41,760 nucleotides of DNA from contig CAYOEZ010000013.1 of assembly GCA_964402955.1 (NCBI GenBank), forward strand, positions 1 to 41,760, in the 5' to 3' direction. Below, piece by piece: positions 24,477-32,528 of this stretch. The notes under the pieces were generated by a model, which was not told the origin of the DNA, searched no databases, and was given only the letters and a program-made list of their open reading frames with translations. The stretch comes from CAYOEZ01 sp964402955. GTDB taxonomy: Bacteria > Chloroflexota > DTOL01 > DAOUCN01. A program made the translations under genes and the position numbers. Each line of letters begins with the position of its first letter. The stretch's first letter is position 1.

Positions 24477-24640
24477 CACGCTAGCCTCCTTCTCGCTTTG
24501 TGATATGTCCACGGAAGCGTGCCTTGCACGTCCCGCCGCCCTTTTTTCCTTAGCCTCGTGCCCCCTTCCCCACCAGCACGGACTCTTGTCTTTGGGCTTG
24601 TCACTCATAAAAGACGACGCCCGCCAGAAAATGTTACGGG

Positions 24641-25927
24641 TTATTCGTTGATGCGCTCAATTTGCGCCCCCAGTTTGCGCAGGCGCTGTTCGATCTGCTC
24701 ATAGCCGCGATCAATCTGGCCCACGTTGCGAATGACGCTGACGCCCTCGGCGCACAGCGCAGCAATCAGCAGCGCAACCCCAGCCCGGATGTCGGGGCTG
24801 ACCATTTCTTCGCCGTGCAGTTGCGATGGTCCAATCACCACCACGCGATACGGATCGCATAGCACAATGCGGGCGCCCATGGCCATCAGCTTGTCAACGA
24901 AGAACATGCGTCCCTCGTACATTTTCTCCCAGATGAGCACAGTTCCCTCGGCCTGCGTCGCCACGATGATGGCAATGGAGATCATGTCCGTCGGGAAGGC
25001 TGGCCAAGGCCCATCATCGATCTTGGGGATGGCGCCGTGGGCATCGAAGACCACTTGCAGCCGGTCGTGGCGCGGCACGATGATGTCATTGCCCTTGATC
25101 TCCACGTGCACGCCCAGGCGGCCAAGCGCCATGAGCGTCATCCGCAAATGGTCGGGGATAGTGTCCTTGATTGTGATTTCGCTGTGCGTCACGGCAGCCA
25201 GAGCGATCAGGCTGCCCACCTCGGTGTGATCGGGTTGGATGCGATACGATCCCCCTGCCAACCCATCCACGCCCTGAATAGACAGCAGGTTGGTGCCAGA
25301 ACCGTCGATGTGTGCGCCCAGACCTTGCAGGAATGCCACCAGGTCCTGAATATGCGGTTCTGACGCCGCGTTGCGGATGACCGTCGTGCCACGGGCCGTC
25401 GCCGCGGCCATAATGGCGTTCTCGGTGGCCGTGACGCTCATTTCGTCCAGGAAAATGTCGTCGCCCCGCAGCCGCTCGTCGGCAAACATGGTATAGCTTT
25501 TGTGATTGACCTCGCAGCGCGCCCCCAGGCTTTCCAGCGCCAGCAGATGTGTGTCGATACGCCGCCGCCCGATCAGGTCGCCGCCGGGGCGCGGCATCGT
25601 CACCTTGCCGCAGCGGGCAAGCAGCGGGCCGGCCAGGAGCAGCGAACCGCGAATGCGGCTGGCCATGTCGGCGCGCAGCTCCGTCCTGGCAATGTCCCTG
25701 GCCTGCACGATAAGCTCGTTGGCGCCAATGCGCCGGATGTCGACGCCCAGGTCGGTCATCACCGTCAGCATGGTCTCGACGTCGCGAATGGCGGGAACAT
25801 TCGTCAGATGCACTTCTTGATCGGTAAGGAGACAAGCGGCCAGGATGGGCAGGGCCGCGTTCTTGTTTCCTGCTGCCCGAATCTCTCCCTTGAGTGGCTG
25901 TCCACCTTTGACAATGAACGACTCCAT
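24641..25927 (-). CDS. murA: UDP-N-acetylglucosamine 1-carboxyvinyltransferase with C-to-D active site
   Basis: 428 residues, normal MurA length. The N-terminal M-E-S-F-I-V-K-G-G-Q-P-L-K-G with catalytic-region N-K22-N, the W-P-A-F-P-T-D-M segment and C-terminal I-D-R-G-Y-E are all typical. The enzyme transfers enolpyruvate from PEP to UDP-GlcNAc, the first committed step of peptidoglycan synthesis, in the cytoplasm. The mobile-loop motif that normally reads P-G-G-C-x-I-G here reads P-G-G-D117-L-I-G. In other bacteria Asp at this position keeps activity and gives natural fosfomycin insensitivity. The ATG at 25927 has GGAGG 4 bases upstream. Confidence 0.93.
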   Translation of the reverse strand: MESFIVKGGQPLKGEIRAAGNKNAALPILAACLLTDQEVHLTNVPAIRDVETMLTVMTDLGVDIRRIGANELIVQARDIARTELRADMASRIRGSLLLAGPLLARCGKVTMPRPGGDLIGRRRIDTHLLALESLGARCEVNHKSYTMFADERLRGDDIFLDEMSVTATENAIMAAATARGTTVIRNAASEPHIQDLVAFLQGLGAHIDGSGTNLLSIQGVDGLAGGSYRIQPDHTEVGSLIALAAVTHSEITIKDTIPDHLRMTLMALGRLGVHVEIKGNDIIVPRHDRLQVVFDAHGAIPKIDDGPWPAFPTDMISIAIIVATQAEGTVLIWEKMYEGRMFFVDKLMAMGARIVLCDPYRVVVIGPSQLHGEEMVSPDIRAGVALLIAALCAEGVSVIRNVGQIDRGYEQIEQRLRKLGAQIERINE

Positions 25928-25949
25928 ACACCCTCCTCTTGCACAGAAA

Positions 25950-26047
25950 AATACGTGGATGAACACGGAAACTGCACAGATCCACGCGGATTCCTGCAGG
26001 GGAGGATCCGCGTGCCTCAGTGCCCTTCCCGCGTTCATCCGCGTGTC
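25950..26047. repeat. nested palindromic dispersed-type repeat upstream of murA
   Basis: Outer arms (about 25953-25968 and 26029-26046) are imperfect inverted copies containing GGATGAACACGG / CGCGTTCATCC. Inner arms (25982-25991 and 26006-26014) are CCACGCGGAT / ATCCGCGTG. The GATGAACGCGGAT-like wording is typical of dispersed noncoding palindromes. It fills most of the murA 5' leader. Confidence 0.55.
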
Positions 26048-26056
26048 ATTACAGTC

Positions 26057-26689
26057 TCACATGTCGTACTTGCCACGGGGCGCTTTGACCAGTCTGCTCA
26101 CCAATTGGCTGCCCAGCACCGCCAGACCATCAGTGGTCAGGTAGTGGCTGGCAGCGGCGTCAAAGAGGATGGAAGCCCGCGCCGCAAACTCGTCGTCGCC
26201 TCGCCAATACTGGGCTGCCAGGCCAATACGGGGCAGCGGCCAGAAGGCATACATGGCGTCGCCGCCCTCGACGCGCTCTCCGCCCAGACTGCTGGCAGCC
26301 TGTTCGAATGCCTCAACATTATTGACGTATGATCGGGCCAATCTGTTACCACTGTAACCCTGAAATGCCTGAAAGTAGAACATTCCGTTGGGCAGATCAT
26401 GAAACGAGACCCACCGTCGGGCCGCGGTCGTGCCGTCGCCATGCGTCAAGTAGTACAGGAGAGTGACCTCTTTGTCCGGCGTGCACAGCTGGCCCGTCAG
26501 CCCGTGAATGACCCCGTCGGGAAAACTGACGAGCCATTCGTCGTCCCAGAAGCGAAGATAGATCGTATTGGGGCCTTGTAGCTCGCCGCCCGTCAGGGAA
26601 GCAACTGTCATGATGTCTTGCTGGCCAAGTTCGGCGCGCATTTCGCCGATCATAGGCACAAGGGTATCCATCCAGGTTTTGGGAGACAT
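26057..26689 (-). CDS. DUF3786 domain-containing protein
   Basis: 210 residues. The conserved features of DUF3786 are present: L-L-Y-Y-L-T-H-G-D-G, W-V-S-F-H-D-L-P-N-G-M-F-Y, F-W-P-L-P-R-I-G-L and the C-terminal G-D-D-E-F-A-A-R-A-S-I-L-F-D-A-A-A-S-H-Y-L. DUF3786 proteins are found mostly in anaerobes and some are annotated near corrinoid metabolism; the function is unknown. No signal peptide or membrane helix. The ATG at 26689 has GGAGG 8 bases upstream. It follows the ATP-grasp-like gene by 45 bases, so the two probably share a transcript. Confidence 0.75.
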   Translation of the reverse strand: MSPKTWMDTLVPMIGEMRAELGQQDIMTVASLTGGELQGPNTIYLRFWDDEWLVSFPDGVIHGLTGQLCTPDKEVTLLYYLTHGDGTTAARRWVSFHDLPNGMFYFQAFQGYSGNRLARSYVNNVEAFEQAASSLGGERVEGGDAMYAFWPLPRIGLAAQYWRGDDEFAARASILFDAAASHYLTTDGLAVLGSQLVSRLVKAPRGKYDM

Positions 26690-26700
26690 GTGCGAATCCT

Positions 26701-26747
26701 CCTCAGGACATAACGAGTTCAGGAAATGACAAGTTCAGGAGATGACA
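26701..26747. repeat. 16-bp tandem repeat spanning a stop codon
   Basis: Two near-identical units (26716-26731 and 26732-26747, 15 of 16 matching) and a decayed third unit (26701-26715) sit at the end of the ATP-grasp-like gene. They include its TGA and reach to the Shine-Dalgarno of the DUF3786 gene. Confidence 0.6.
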
Positions 26748-28270
26748 ATGCGCCGGGGTTCTTTGACCAGATAGGGCAGGCGCACGCGGGCGATCTGGTC
26801 GATGCTCATGTAAGCCGCCGGCGTCTTTCTGAACCCGGCCGCTTCGGCGCTCTGCTTGATTTGCTCTGCCTCGTCATTCGCTGCCTTAACCTCTGCGAGG
26901 AAAGCCAACCACATCGCATCGTCGCGCAGCGCAGGCGTGTGTTGCCGGTAGCGCTCCAGCCAGTAGGCTGCCTCACGCTCTTTGAAGCCGTGCATGGTCT
27001 GTGGCCAGCTCGCCAGTTGGCGATAGTACTCGACCAGGACGTCGCGCGAGAACCGCTGCGCGATGCGCATGTCATCCGCCGCCACAGGCTCGCAGAAGGC
27101 GCCCTGCGACTGGCTGCCGATAAATCGCTCCCAGAGCAGGCCGTCGCCATCGATCGGAACGGCGGCCAGTCGCCAGTAGCCGCCCATAAAGCGGACATCG
27201 ACATGGCCAGCGTCGTCTATGTGTAGCAGCGCAAGCGTACGCATGCAACCGTAATGCTCCCTGCCCGTTTGCCGGCAGTGGATTGGCTTGGAAAGGGTCA
27301 GCTCACTCAGCAGACTGATGTCAAACCGCAGCACCCACGACGCCAATAGATCCGGAACGCCCTGCAACTCCAACGGCAGCGTGGTGAGATGCCGTTGATC
27401 AGCCCGCTCCAAACGCCTGAGCCTTTCCACGTATGCGACGACATCCTGCCGCCGGAAAATCTCGATGCCCCTGGCCTGTGAGCCAAGCAAAGGCTTACGA
27501 ATGAAGTGCTCGCTCGTCGAGCCGGCCAGGATCGTCTCTACCGCCGCCGAGTTGGAGCAGCGGTTACCCATCGGCACAGAGAGAGGCGTATGGTCAGAGA
27601 ATCTGTCCTGCATCACGTCATATGTGAAGAGCTTGTTGTCAGCGACGGCGTCATAGGGGAATTCGGGGTTGACCAGAACGCCCGTCGTCATTGGCTCGGC
27701 AAAGGCCAGCGTAGGCGAGCGAAACCAGACCACATCTTGCTCAGTCAGGCGGTGCGCGGCTACCTGTCCTTTCACCTCATCCTTGAACGAGAGGACTCCC
27801 TTGTCGATCTCGTTCTTGAAAACCTCAGAGGGGATGACATACGATGGGTCGGCGACATTGAGCATGACCCGCTGAAAACGGGGGTCTGTTTGCAGCAGTG
27901 CATCGAGCGATGTGCCGGCGCCCATTGTCGAGGGCGGGCGGTCGCTGCGCATGCGCGCCCAGGTGGCGCCGACGACACCCTTGCGCAGTGTGGCGTGGAC
28001 GTTTTCCACGCTGCGGAAGTAGTGCGTGTCCTGCACCAGTTTGTCGAGATACCCTTTGGGCAGTTCGCCATTGTTCACAAGCTGTGTCACCACATAGATG
28101 TCGCGGTTGCCAATGAATTCGTGGAAGGCGGCGCTGATGGCATCCTGGACGCTGCGATCCTCGTAGGCGATGAGGAAGCCATCGAAGCCACTGTTGCTAC
28201 CGTTGATCTCGATCAGCGACGGCTTGCCGTTGTTGTCGATGGTGATGTCCACGCTGTAGAAACCAAGCAT
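26735..28270 (-). CDS. ATP-grasp-like protein, function unknown
   Basis: 511 residues. Two segments look like ATP-grasp signatures. An N-terminal V-D-I-T-I-D-N-N-G with L-I-E-I-N-G-S-N-S-G-F-D-G resembles the Mg/ATP-binding D...E-I-N end of the fold. A later D-N-K-L-F-T-Y, H-F-I-R-K-P-L-L-G-S-Q-A-R-G-I-E-I-F and G-G-Y-W-R (about 200-370) resemble the nucleotide-binding core. Normally the E-x-N motif comes last, so either two partial ATP-grasp units are present or the order is permuted. Enzymes of this fold ligate carboxylates to amines or thiols. No membrane segment. The ATG at 28270 has AGGAG 6 bases upstream. It lies 27 bases behind vapC and 45 bases ahead of the DUF3786 gene. Confidence 0.6.
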   Translation of the reverse strand: MLGFYSVDITIDNNGKPSLIEINGSNSGFDGFLIAYEDRSVQDAISAAFHEFIGNRDIYVVTQLVNNGELPKGYLDKLVQDTHYFRSVENVHATLRKGVVGATWARMRSDRPPSTMGAGTSLDALLQTDPRFQRVMLNVADPSYVIPSEVFKNEIDKGVLSFKDEVKGQVAAHRLTEQDVVWFRSPTLAFAEPMTTGVLVNPEFPYDAVADNKLFTYDVMQDRFSDHTPLSVPMGNRCSNSAAVETILAGSTSEHFIRKPLLGSQARGIEIFRRQDVVAYVERLRRLERADQRHLTTLPLELQGVPDLLASWVLRFDISLLSELTLSKPIHCRQTGREHYGCMRTLALLHIDDAGHVDVRFMGGYWRLAAVPIDGDGLLWERFIGSQSQGAFCEPVAADDMRIAQRFSRDVLVEYYRQLASWPQTMHGFKEREAAYWLERYRQHTPALRDDAMWLAFLAEVKAANDEAEQIKQSAEAAGFRKTPAAYMSIDQIARVRLPYLVKEPRRIVIS

Positions 28271-28297
28271 CAAGTACTCCTGATCTGCAGGTTGTGG

Positions 28298-28702
28298 TCA
28301 AGCAGCAAATGGCTGGGGATAAGCAAGCAACGTTAGCCCATCGATGAAGCGGTAGTCGCGCTGGTTCTTGGTGACCAGTGGTCTAGACAGAGCGATCGCC
28401 GTTCCAGCAATCAGTGCATCTGCAAGCAAAAGCCCATGGCTCAAGCGATAGTGACGCAGCAAGTCAACAGCAGCATCAGAGACTTCCTCAGTTAGTTTGA
28501 TGAGTTCAAAACGGTGTACCAGATGATCAAGCGCTCGCAAATCGGCTTTGTTGCGGCACCCGCATAGAAGCTCCATGTAAGTGACGACACTGATAGCTGG
28601 AGAAGCACGATCCTCGACCTCTTGTAAGCAGTCAAGTGCTTCTGCCAGATCACGGCCGGCATCGATCACAACGTCAGTGTCGACAATGATCAACTCACTC
28701 AT
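28298..28702 (-). CDS. vapC: PIN-domain VapC-type toxin
   Basis: 134 residues, the size of VapC toxins. The acidic PIN active site is D8 (V-D-T-D), E44 (Y-M-E-L-L), D95 (A-D-A-L-I-A) and D116 (N-Q-R-D-Y), all present. Such proteins cut specific tRNAs or rRNA when released from the antitoxin. The ATG at 28702 overlaps the antitoxin stop by four bases (ATGA), the standard arrangement. The 14 upstream in-frame codons lie in the antitoxin gene. Confidence 0.88.
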   Translation of the reverse strand: MSELIIVDTDVVIDAGRDLAEALDCLQEVEDRASPAISVVTYMELLCGCRNKADLRALDHLVHRFELIKLTEEVSDAAVDLLRHYRLSHGLLLADALIAGTAIALSRPLVTKNQRDYRFIDGLTLLAYPQPFAA

Positions 28703-28947
28703 GGCTGATTTCTCCACTCGCGCTTGCGCGTCTCCCTGACCCATGCAGTGCTGTCGTTCATGTCCTCACGGTCCCGCCAGATGCCGATAAACGGCTCGTC
28801 CGCCAGCGCAATGAGCGCCCGCGTGGGCTTCTTAGGGCGCTCCGATTGCTGACGCGATCGAAGGAACGCAATGAAGTCCCTCACCTGCTCTTGTGCATCA
28901 GGCGAAAGGGCTGCCAAGTCTTGCAATATCTGCGTCTCACTTGCCAT
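28699..28947 (-). CDS. vapB: VapB-like antitoxin
   Basis: 82 residues. The N-terminal part (M-A-S-E-T-Q-I-L-Q-D-L-A-A-L-S-P-D-A-Q-E-Q-V-R-D-F-I-A-F-L) fits the DUF2281-like antitoxin group, in which a short helical N-terminal region is followed by a flexible toxin-binding tail with P-F-I-G-I-W-R-D-R-E-D-M. It would bind and silence the PIN toxin and probably autoregulate. The ATG at 28947 has GAGG 8 bases upstream. Confidence 0.75.
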   Translation of the reverse strand: MASETQILQDLAALSPDAQEQVRDFIAFLRSRQQSERPKKPTRALIALADEPFIGIWRDREDMNDSTAWVRETRKREWRNQP

Positions 28948-28979
28948 AGCATTTACCTCAATAACCAGCACTCACCGAA

Positions 28980-29465
28980 TTATGGTATGCCAGCTTGCCC
29001 TTCCATTCGTGCTTCTTCTGGAGGATCCCACGGATAGATAATCCAGGCATCCGTCTCTTCAGCCACAAAGTCCGGATGAGCATCGCCCCAGGCATCGCTG
29101 CTGCGATAATGCAGCACGCAGAGATCAGCCCGGCCGCCTGCCTGTTCGATACGCGTCTTGACGGCTGCCATGGCGCGGGCAGTGCTCCACATCGAATCGA
29201 CCACCAGCACATGTCTGCCCTTGAGCAAGGGATCAGCCGGAAACTCAGCGAAGATGGGGCTACAAAACATCTCGTCCACATCCGATGGCGGCTGCTCGAC
29301 GGCCACCAGCACCGTTCGCAGCCGCGAGCGATAGCTGAGCAGAGCCGCTGGAATCATGCCGCCGCGTGTAATGGCCATGATCAAGTCATAGTCGTGGGGC
29401 AGAATAGTGAGCAAGCGATCAACCAACTGCTCAACAGTTGTCCAGTCGATAAACTCTTTGCGCAT
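28980..29465 (-). CDS. phosphoribosyltransferase-domain protein
   Basis: 161 residues of the type I PRTase fold, closest in look to xanthine/guanine PRTases (A-I-T-R-G-G-M-I-P-A after the first strand). The PRPP-binding loop, usually V-D-D-x-x-x-T-G, reads V-V-D-S-M-W-S-T-A, so the second acidic residue and the terminal Gly are replaced. It may have changed substrate or lost transfer activity. The tail (W-I-I-Y-P-W-D-P-P-E-E) is typical of the Gpt-like group. The ATG at 29465 is preferred; an in-frame ATG lies 4 codons upstream. Confidence 0.75.
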   Translation of the reverse strand: MRKEFIDWTTVEQLVDRLLTILPHDYDLIMAITRGGMIPAALLSYRSRLRTVLVAVEQPPSDVDEMFCSPIFAEFPADPLLKGRHVLVVDSMWSTARAMAAVKTRIEQAGGRADLCVLHYRSSDAWGDAHPDFVAEETDAWIIYPWDPPEEARMEGQAGIP

Positions 29466-29769
29466 TGGACCCCCCATTCCCCTGCACGGAGTGGACGTGG
29501 GGCGCGCCACCCGTCGCGCCGCAAGACATGCCAAGCCGGCGACCACGCCTACATCATACATGCTGGACTCTGAAAATGCAAGAATCGGGTATCGGGCATC
29601 AAGACGGCGGCGACTGATCATGCAGTAAGCACGAGGCCGCCCTTGCCACCGGCTACATCACTGCGGAGCAGTTCGATCGGATTGTCGATCCGGCTACGAT
29701 GATTGGGTAGGTAGTAGCCCCCTCAGGCTCTGCCCGATAGTGATCTCAGTGGTCGTCAAGTCAGCAATA
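29466..29769. other. intergenic region with a gene fossil
   Basis: About 300 bases between two minus-strand genes. The only coding signal is a fumarase/aspartase C-terminal remnant on the plus strand (29630-29710). I saw no clear terminator. Confidence 0.5.
29630..29710 (+). pseudogene. C-terminal remnant of a fumarase/aspartase-family gene
   Basis: Read on the plus strand, 26 codons ending in TAG encode H-E-A-A-L-A-T-G-Y-I-T-A-E-Q-F-D-R-I-V-D-P followed by A-T-M-I-G. This is the conserved C-terminus of class II fumarases and aspartate ammonia-lyases (G-Y-x-T-x-E-x-F-D-x-x-V-x-P-x-x-M). An in-frame TGA at 29615 precedes it and nothing upstream matches the enzyme body. It is a fossil of a gene that was removed when the neighbouring genes arrived. 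Confidence 0.6.
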
Positions 29770-30516
29770 CTAGAGACGGCCGAGGTAGAAAGGGGTCTGC
29801 GCTATGGTACCTTGCTGTCTATGAGCGTATAGAGTCTCCCGTGGTTCGTCCTTGTACTTTTTCTTTGCCCATTTGTCCATCGTTTCGATGAGATCCCAGC
29901 AGCCCTCATAGCTGAAGTGTTGAACATCCCTGATCCTACCAGATAGGTCTCCGTCCTTCATGACTTCGATAATGGGCATCCGTAGCATGCGGTCAACCGT
30001 CTCAGGGGCTAACGCTCCGTTGGTCACGGCAATGGACAGGCTTTCGAAGAAGTTCAGCACACGGATCTTCTGATCTTCCAGAGAAGGCCCATTGTCTGTC
30101 ACACAATGCCCCATATCTGCCAGAAAGGGACCCTTGTCACGCAGGTGTCTGCGGAGTTCCTTTCGAAGCTCGGCCAAATCGGGGGCGTAGAACTGCGACA
30201 TGAACTCACCCGCGAGCTTCGCTTCTTCGATGTCCCTGATGCGCTGTTCCTGAGCCGCTGCGTCCTCACTGATGCGCAGTTCTCGATCATCTGCGTCCTT
30301 CTTCTCTTGTCTTTGGGCCGCGTACTGCAAGAAAGCAACAGCCAATGCTAGGACTCCAGAGATGTTGATAAGGGCGGCTGCGGTGGTCAGTGCGTCCTTG
30401 TATGGAGTCCAGTCGTAAGGAAAGGCAAAACAGAAGAGCAGCACGATAGCGACCAAGATACCAGCGACCACGATGACCCAGAAGGTAGTCCCCCTGTGCT
30501 TCGAATCATTCTTCAC
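29770..30516 (-). CDS. membrane-anchored DUF4760-like protein
   Basis: 248 residues. Two N-terminal membrane helices (about 10-32 and 42-65) are followed by a charged coiled coil (about 68-110, Q-R-Q-E-K-K-D-A-D-D-R-E-L) and a C-terminal helical domain with L-N-F-F-E-S-L-S-I-A-V-T-N-G-A-L. This layout resembles DUF4760-type proteins, whose function is unknown. I chose the GTG at 30516 because GAAGGAG lies 8 bases upstream and the membrane helix begins soon after; the open frame extends 41 codons further. The gene stands alone. Confidence 0.6.
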   Translation of the reverse strand: MKNDSKHRGTTFWVIVVAGILVAIVLLFCFAFPYDWTPYKDALTTAAALINISGVLALAVAFLQYAAQRQEKKDADDRELRISEDAAAQEQRIRDIEEAKLAGEFMSQFYAPDLAELRKELRRHLRDKGPFLADMGHCVTDNGPSLEDQKIRVLNFFESLSIAVTNGALAPETVDRMLRMPIIEVMKDGDLSGRIRDVQHFSYEGCWDLIETMDKWAKKKYKDEPRETLYAHRQQGTIAQTPFYLGRL

Positions 30517-31015
30517 GTGCACATCTCCTTCGGCGCGGGAAAGTTCCGCGCCTGCTGCCCGATGTGGTTCGGCTCTTCTCAGAACACTGACGATCTGGTC
30601 GACGACGGCGACGAGGTTTCTGACGCCAGCAGCGAGCAACGACTTATGGAGCTACCTACGCACCTCTCGCTCCTCGTCCGGGCCGCCTTGCCAGTGTGGG
30701 AAAGCCGCGGAGTGTGGTTGGCCCCGCTCAGGTCGGCCCTGAGGGTGCACAAATCGCCCTGGGCGGCCCCGAACAGGTTATTGAAAGCCAGCCACAAGGG
30801 TTTTGTCTGACAGTGTTACCCTTCGGGAATATGACCAAGCAGGAAAAGTTGGTAGGACCGGCCACAAGGCACTAACAGGTGCAGAACAGATGTTATTGAG
30901 AAGAAACTGAAGCGGCCACTTTGGCTCGCGCGCTGAGTCACCCAGGCAGACTATCTAGTGAGAGACGCGTTGCACACTGGCACCCAACTGCCTGTCCAGA
31001 GGCAGTATACGCACT
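30517..31015. other. gap without a confident gene
   Basis: About 500 bases between two minus-strand genes. On the plus strand a frame stays open for 83 codons (30624-30875) and from a GTG at 30696 could encode 59 residues ending P-F-G-N-M-T-K-Q-E-K-L-V-G-P. I recognise no family, Shine-Dalgarno or promoter, so I leave it unannotated. Confidence 0.4.
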
Positions 31016-32287
31016 CTACCATGCTTCGCCGTCTGCACGGAGTCGCCAGCTAGTGACACTTCCATTTGTGTGGTATAGACTGGAAACGAATGATGTCACT
31101 TGCCCCGGCGACAGCGTGCCATTATTGGCGTTATCGTACTCACACTGGCGGACACGCCCCAACGAGTCGTATAGTGTTGCCACAACTTGAACAAGGCTCA
31201 GCGTACGCGAATCGTCGTTCCGAATCTGTCCAACAATGCGATACTCATCGGCTGCACGGTATGACCCGCTCGTGTTGAACGTGGTAAGGCGCGGATATGG
31301 ATCGCCGTCACGCCGATAGGCAACGTCCTCGAAGCGATAGTATGCCCAGCCAGGTGGAGGCGATGTCACAAGAAGCCCGAAGCACATCGTCTCACCTGCT
31401 GGAAGCTTGCCTGAGCTTGTGGCAACATAGCCTGAGGCGGAATCCAGAAACGTGCCTTGGCTGTCATAGAAGAGTGCTGTCACCTTAACATACTCCAAGT
31501 TCACTGACGACGTATTTCTCACCTCTCCAACAATGCTTAGCCAGCCGAAAGAGCGTGTAAAGTACGTGTGATTGGCCAACACATATGGAGTTGCCTCCAA
31601 TGCTGGAGTTGAGGTGCGTGTGCTTGTTGAGGTCCTTGTTACCGTCCGCGTCCGCGTCGGCGTGTGGGTGGATGTAGACGTCGCAGTTAGGGTTGGCGCC
31701 TCCGCGGGAATTTGTGTCGGGCTAGCTGTTGGTGTCTCGGTCTGCGTACTGGTAGAAGTCGGGCTGGCCGTTGGTGTCTCGGTCTCTGTACTGGTGGAAG
31801 TCGGGCTGGCTGTTGGTGTCTCAGTCTGTGTACTGGTGGAAGTCGGGATGGTCGTTGGTGTCTCGGTCTCTGTACTGGTAGAAGTCGGGATGGCTGTTGG
31901 TGTCTCAGTCTGCGTATTGGTGGAAGTCGGGATGGCTGTTGGTGTCTCAGTCTGTGTACTGGTGGAAGTCGGGATGGCTGTTGCCGTCTCAGATGCTAGC
32001 GCCGTACTGGTCGGCGTCACCGTGATGGCGACGCCGGTTGGAGTGCTCTCCAGCGTGGCAACGGGTGTATGAAATGGAACGACGTCTAGGGCCGAAACGA
32101 CAAGCGGCAGATATACGACGACCGATTGAGTCTGAAGGGTGAACGGTGGACGGTTATCTCGCGCTGGTACGGGTAATTGGTGAGCCATTGCACCAGTATT
32201 TCGTGGGTCTGTGGATGCTGAGGCCGCTAGGAACATCGCAATGAGGAAGTAGCACGCTAGGGCGACCACGAGCACGCGCTTGCACAT
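31016..32287 (-). CDS. secreted protein with Thr/Pro repeats and FxLYD-like domains
   Basis: 423 residues. A signal peptide (about 1-24) is followed by a Thr/Ser/Pro-rich stalk (about 70-230) built from a 14-residue repeat (T-E-T-P-T-A-I-P-T-S-T-S-T-Q), encoded by six 42-bp tandem copies. The C-terminal ~190 residues contain two related beta domains: S-I-V-G-E-V-R-N-T-S with V-T-A-L-F-Y-D, and R-I-V-G-Q-I-R-N-D-D with V-V-A-T-L-Y-D. This fits the FxLYD group of extracellular Ig-like domains. It is probably a cell-surface or released protein with an extended, perhaps O-glycosylated, stalk. AAGGAG lies 6 bases before the ATG. Its ligand is unknown. Confidence 0.75.
   Translation of the reverse strand: MCKRVLVVALACYFLIAMFLAASASTDPRNTGAMAHQLPVPARDNRPPFTLQTQSVVVYLPLVVSALDVVPFHTPVATLESTPTGVAITVTPTSTALASETATAIPTSTSTQTETPTAIPTSTNTQTETPTAIPTSTSTETETPTTIPTSTSTQTETPTASPTSTSTETETPTASPTSTSTQTETPTASPTQIPAEAPTLTATSTSTHTPTRTRTVTRTSTSTRTSTPALEATPYVLANHTYFTRSFGWLSIVGEVRNTSSVNLEYVKVTALFYDSQGTFLDSASGYVATSSGKLPAGETMCFGLLVTSPPPGWAYYRFEDVAYRRDGDPYPRLTTFNTSGSYRAADEYRIVGQIRNDDSRTLSLVQVVATLYDSLGRVRQCEYDNANNGTLSPGQVTSFVSSLYHTNGSVTSWRLRADGEAW
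31719..31970. repeat. six 42-bp tandem repeats
   Basis: Six head-to-tail 42-base units encode the Thr/Pro stalk of the secreted protein; a seventh, degenerate unit begins at 31971. Units differ by a few substitutions but not in length, so the frame is kept and the stalk can lengthen or shorten by slippage or recombination. Confidence 0.85.
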
Positions 32288-32303
32288 CGCTTTCTCCTTC
32301 TAA

Positions 32304-32445
32304 TACTACTACCGTACATAGCCCTGCTGTCATTCTGAGAAGCGCCCTTTGCGACGAAGAATCTCTCATCTCGGCGCACAGAGATGCTTCGGTCGCACAG
32401 AACGCTCCCTCAGCATGACAACCCTCTCCAAGTACGGTAGTAGTA
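32304..32445. repeat. 14-bp terminal inverted repeats around a CHSERSEES-type element
   Basis: TACTACTACCGTAC at 32304-32317 and its exact inverted copy at 32432-32445 bracket about 114 bases. Inside, 32328-32420 is a palindromic element starting TGTCATTCTGAG and ending CTCAGCATGACA. It has MITE-like form (short TIRs, no ORF) and fills the leader of the secreted-protein gene. Confidence 0.65.
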
Positions 32446-32528
32446 CTAACAGTGGTGCTAGCGCCGCTATAGGCAGCCCGCCTTGTAGCGGCGGCTACTG
32501 TCGACGGACGACGCTCCATATTACCACA

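Noticed and set aside
30624..30875. 83-codon open frame on the plus strand, possible 59-residue product from a GTG at 30696
   Set aside because: No Shine-Dalgarno, promoter or family resemblance; open frames of this length are common in GC-rich DNA.
31719..31970. Possible CRISPR-like array
   Set aside because: The units are contiguous with no spacers and are in frame with a secreted protein.
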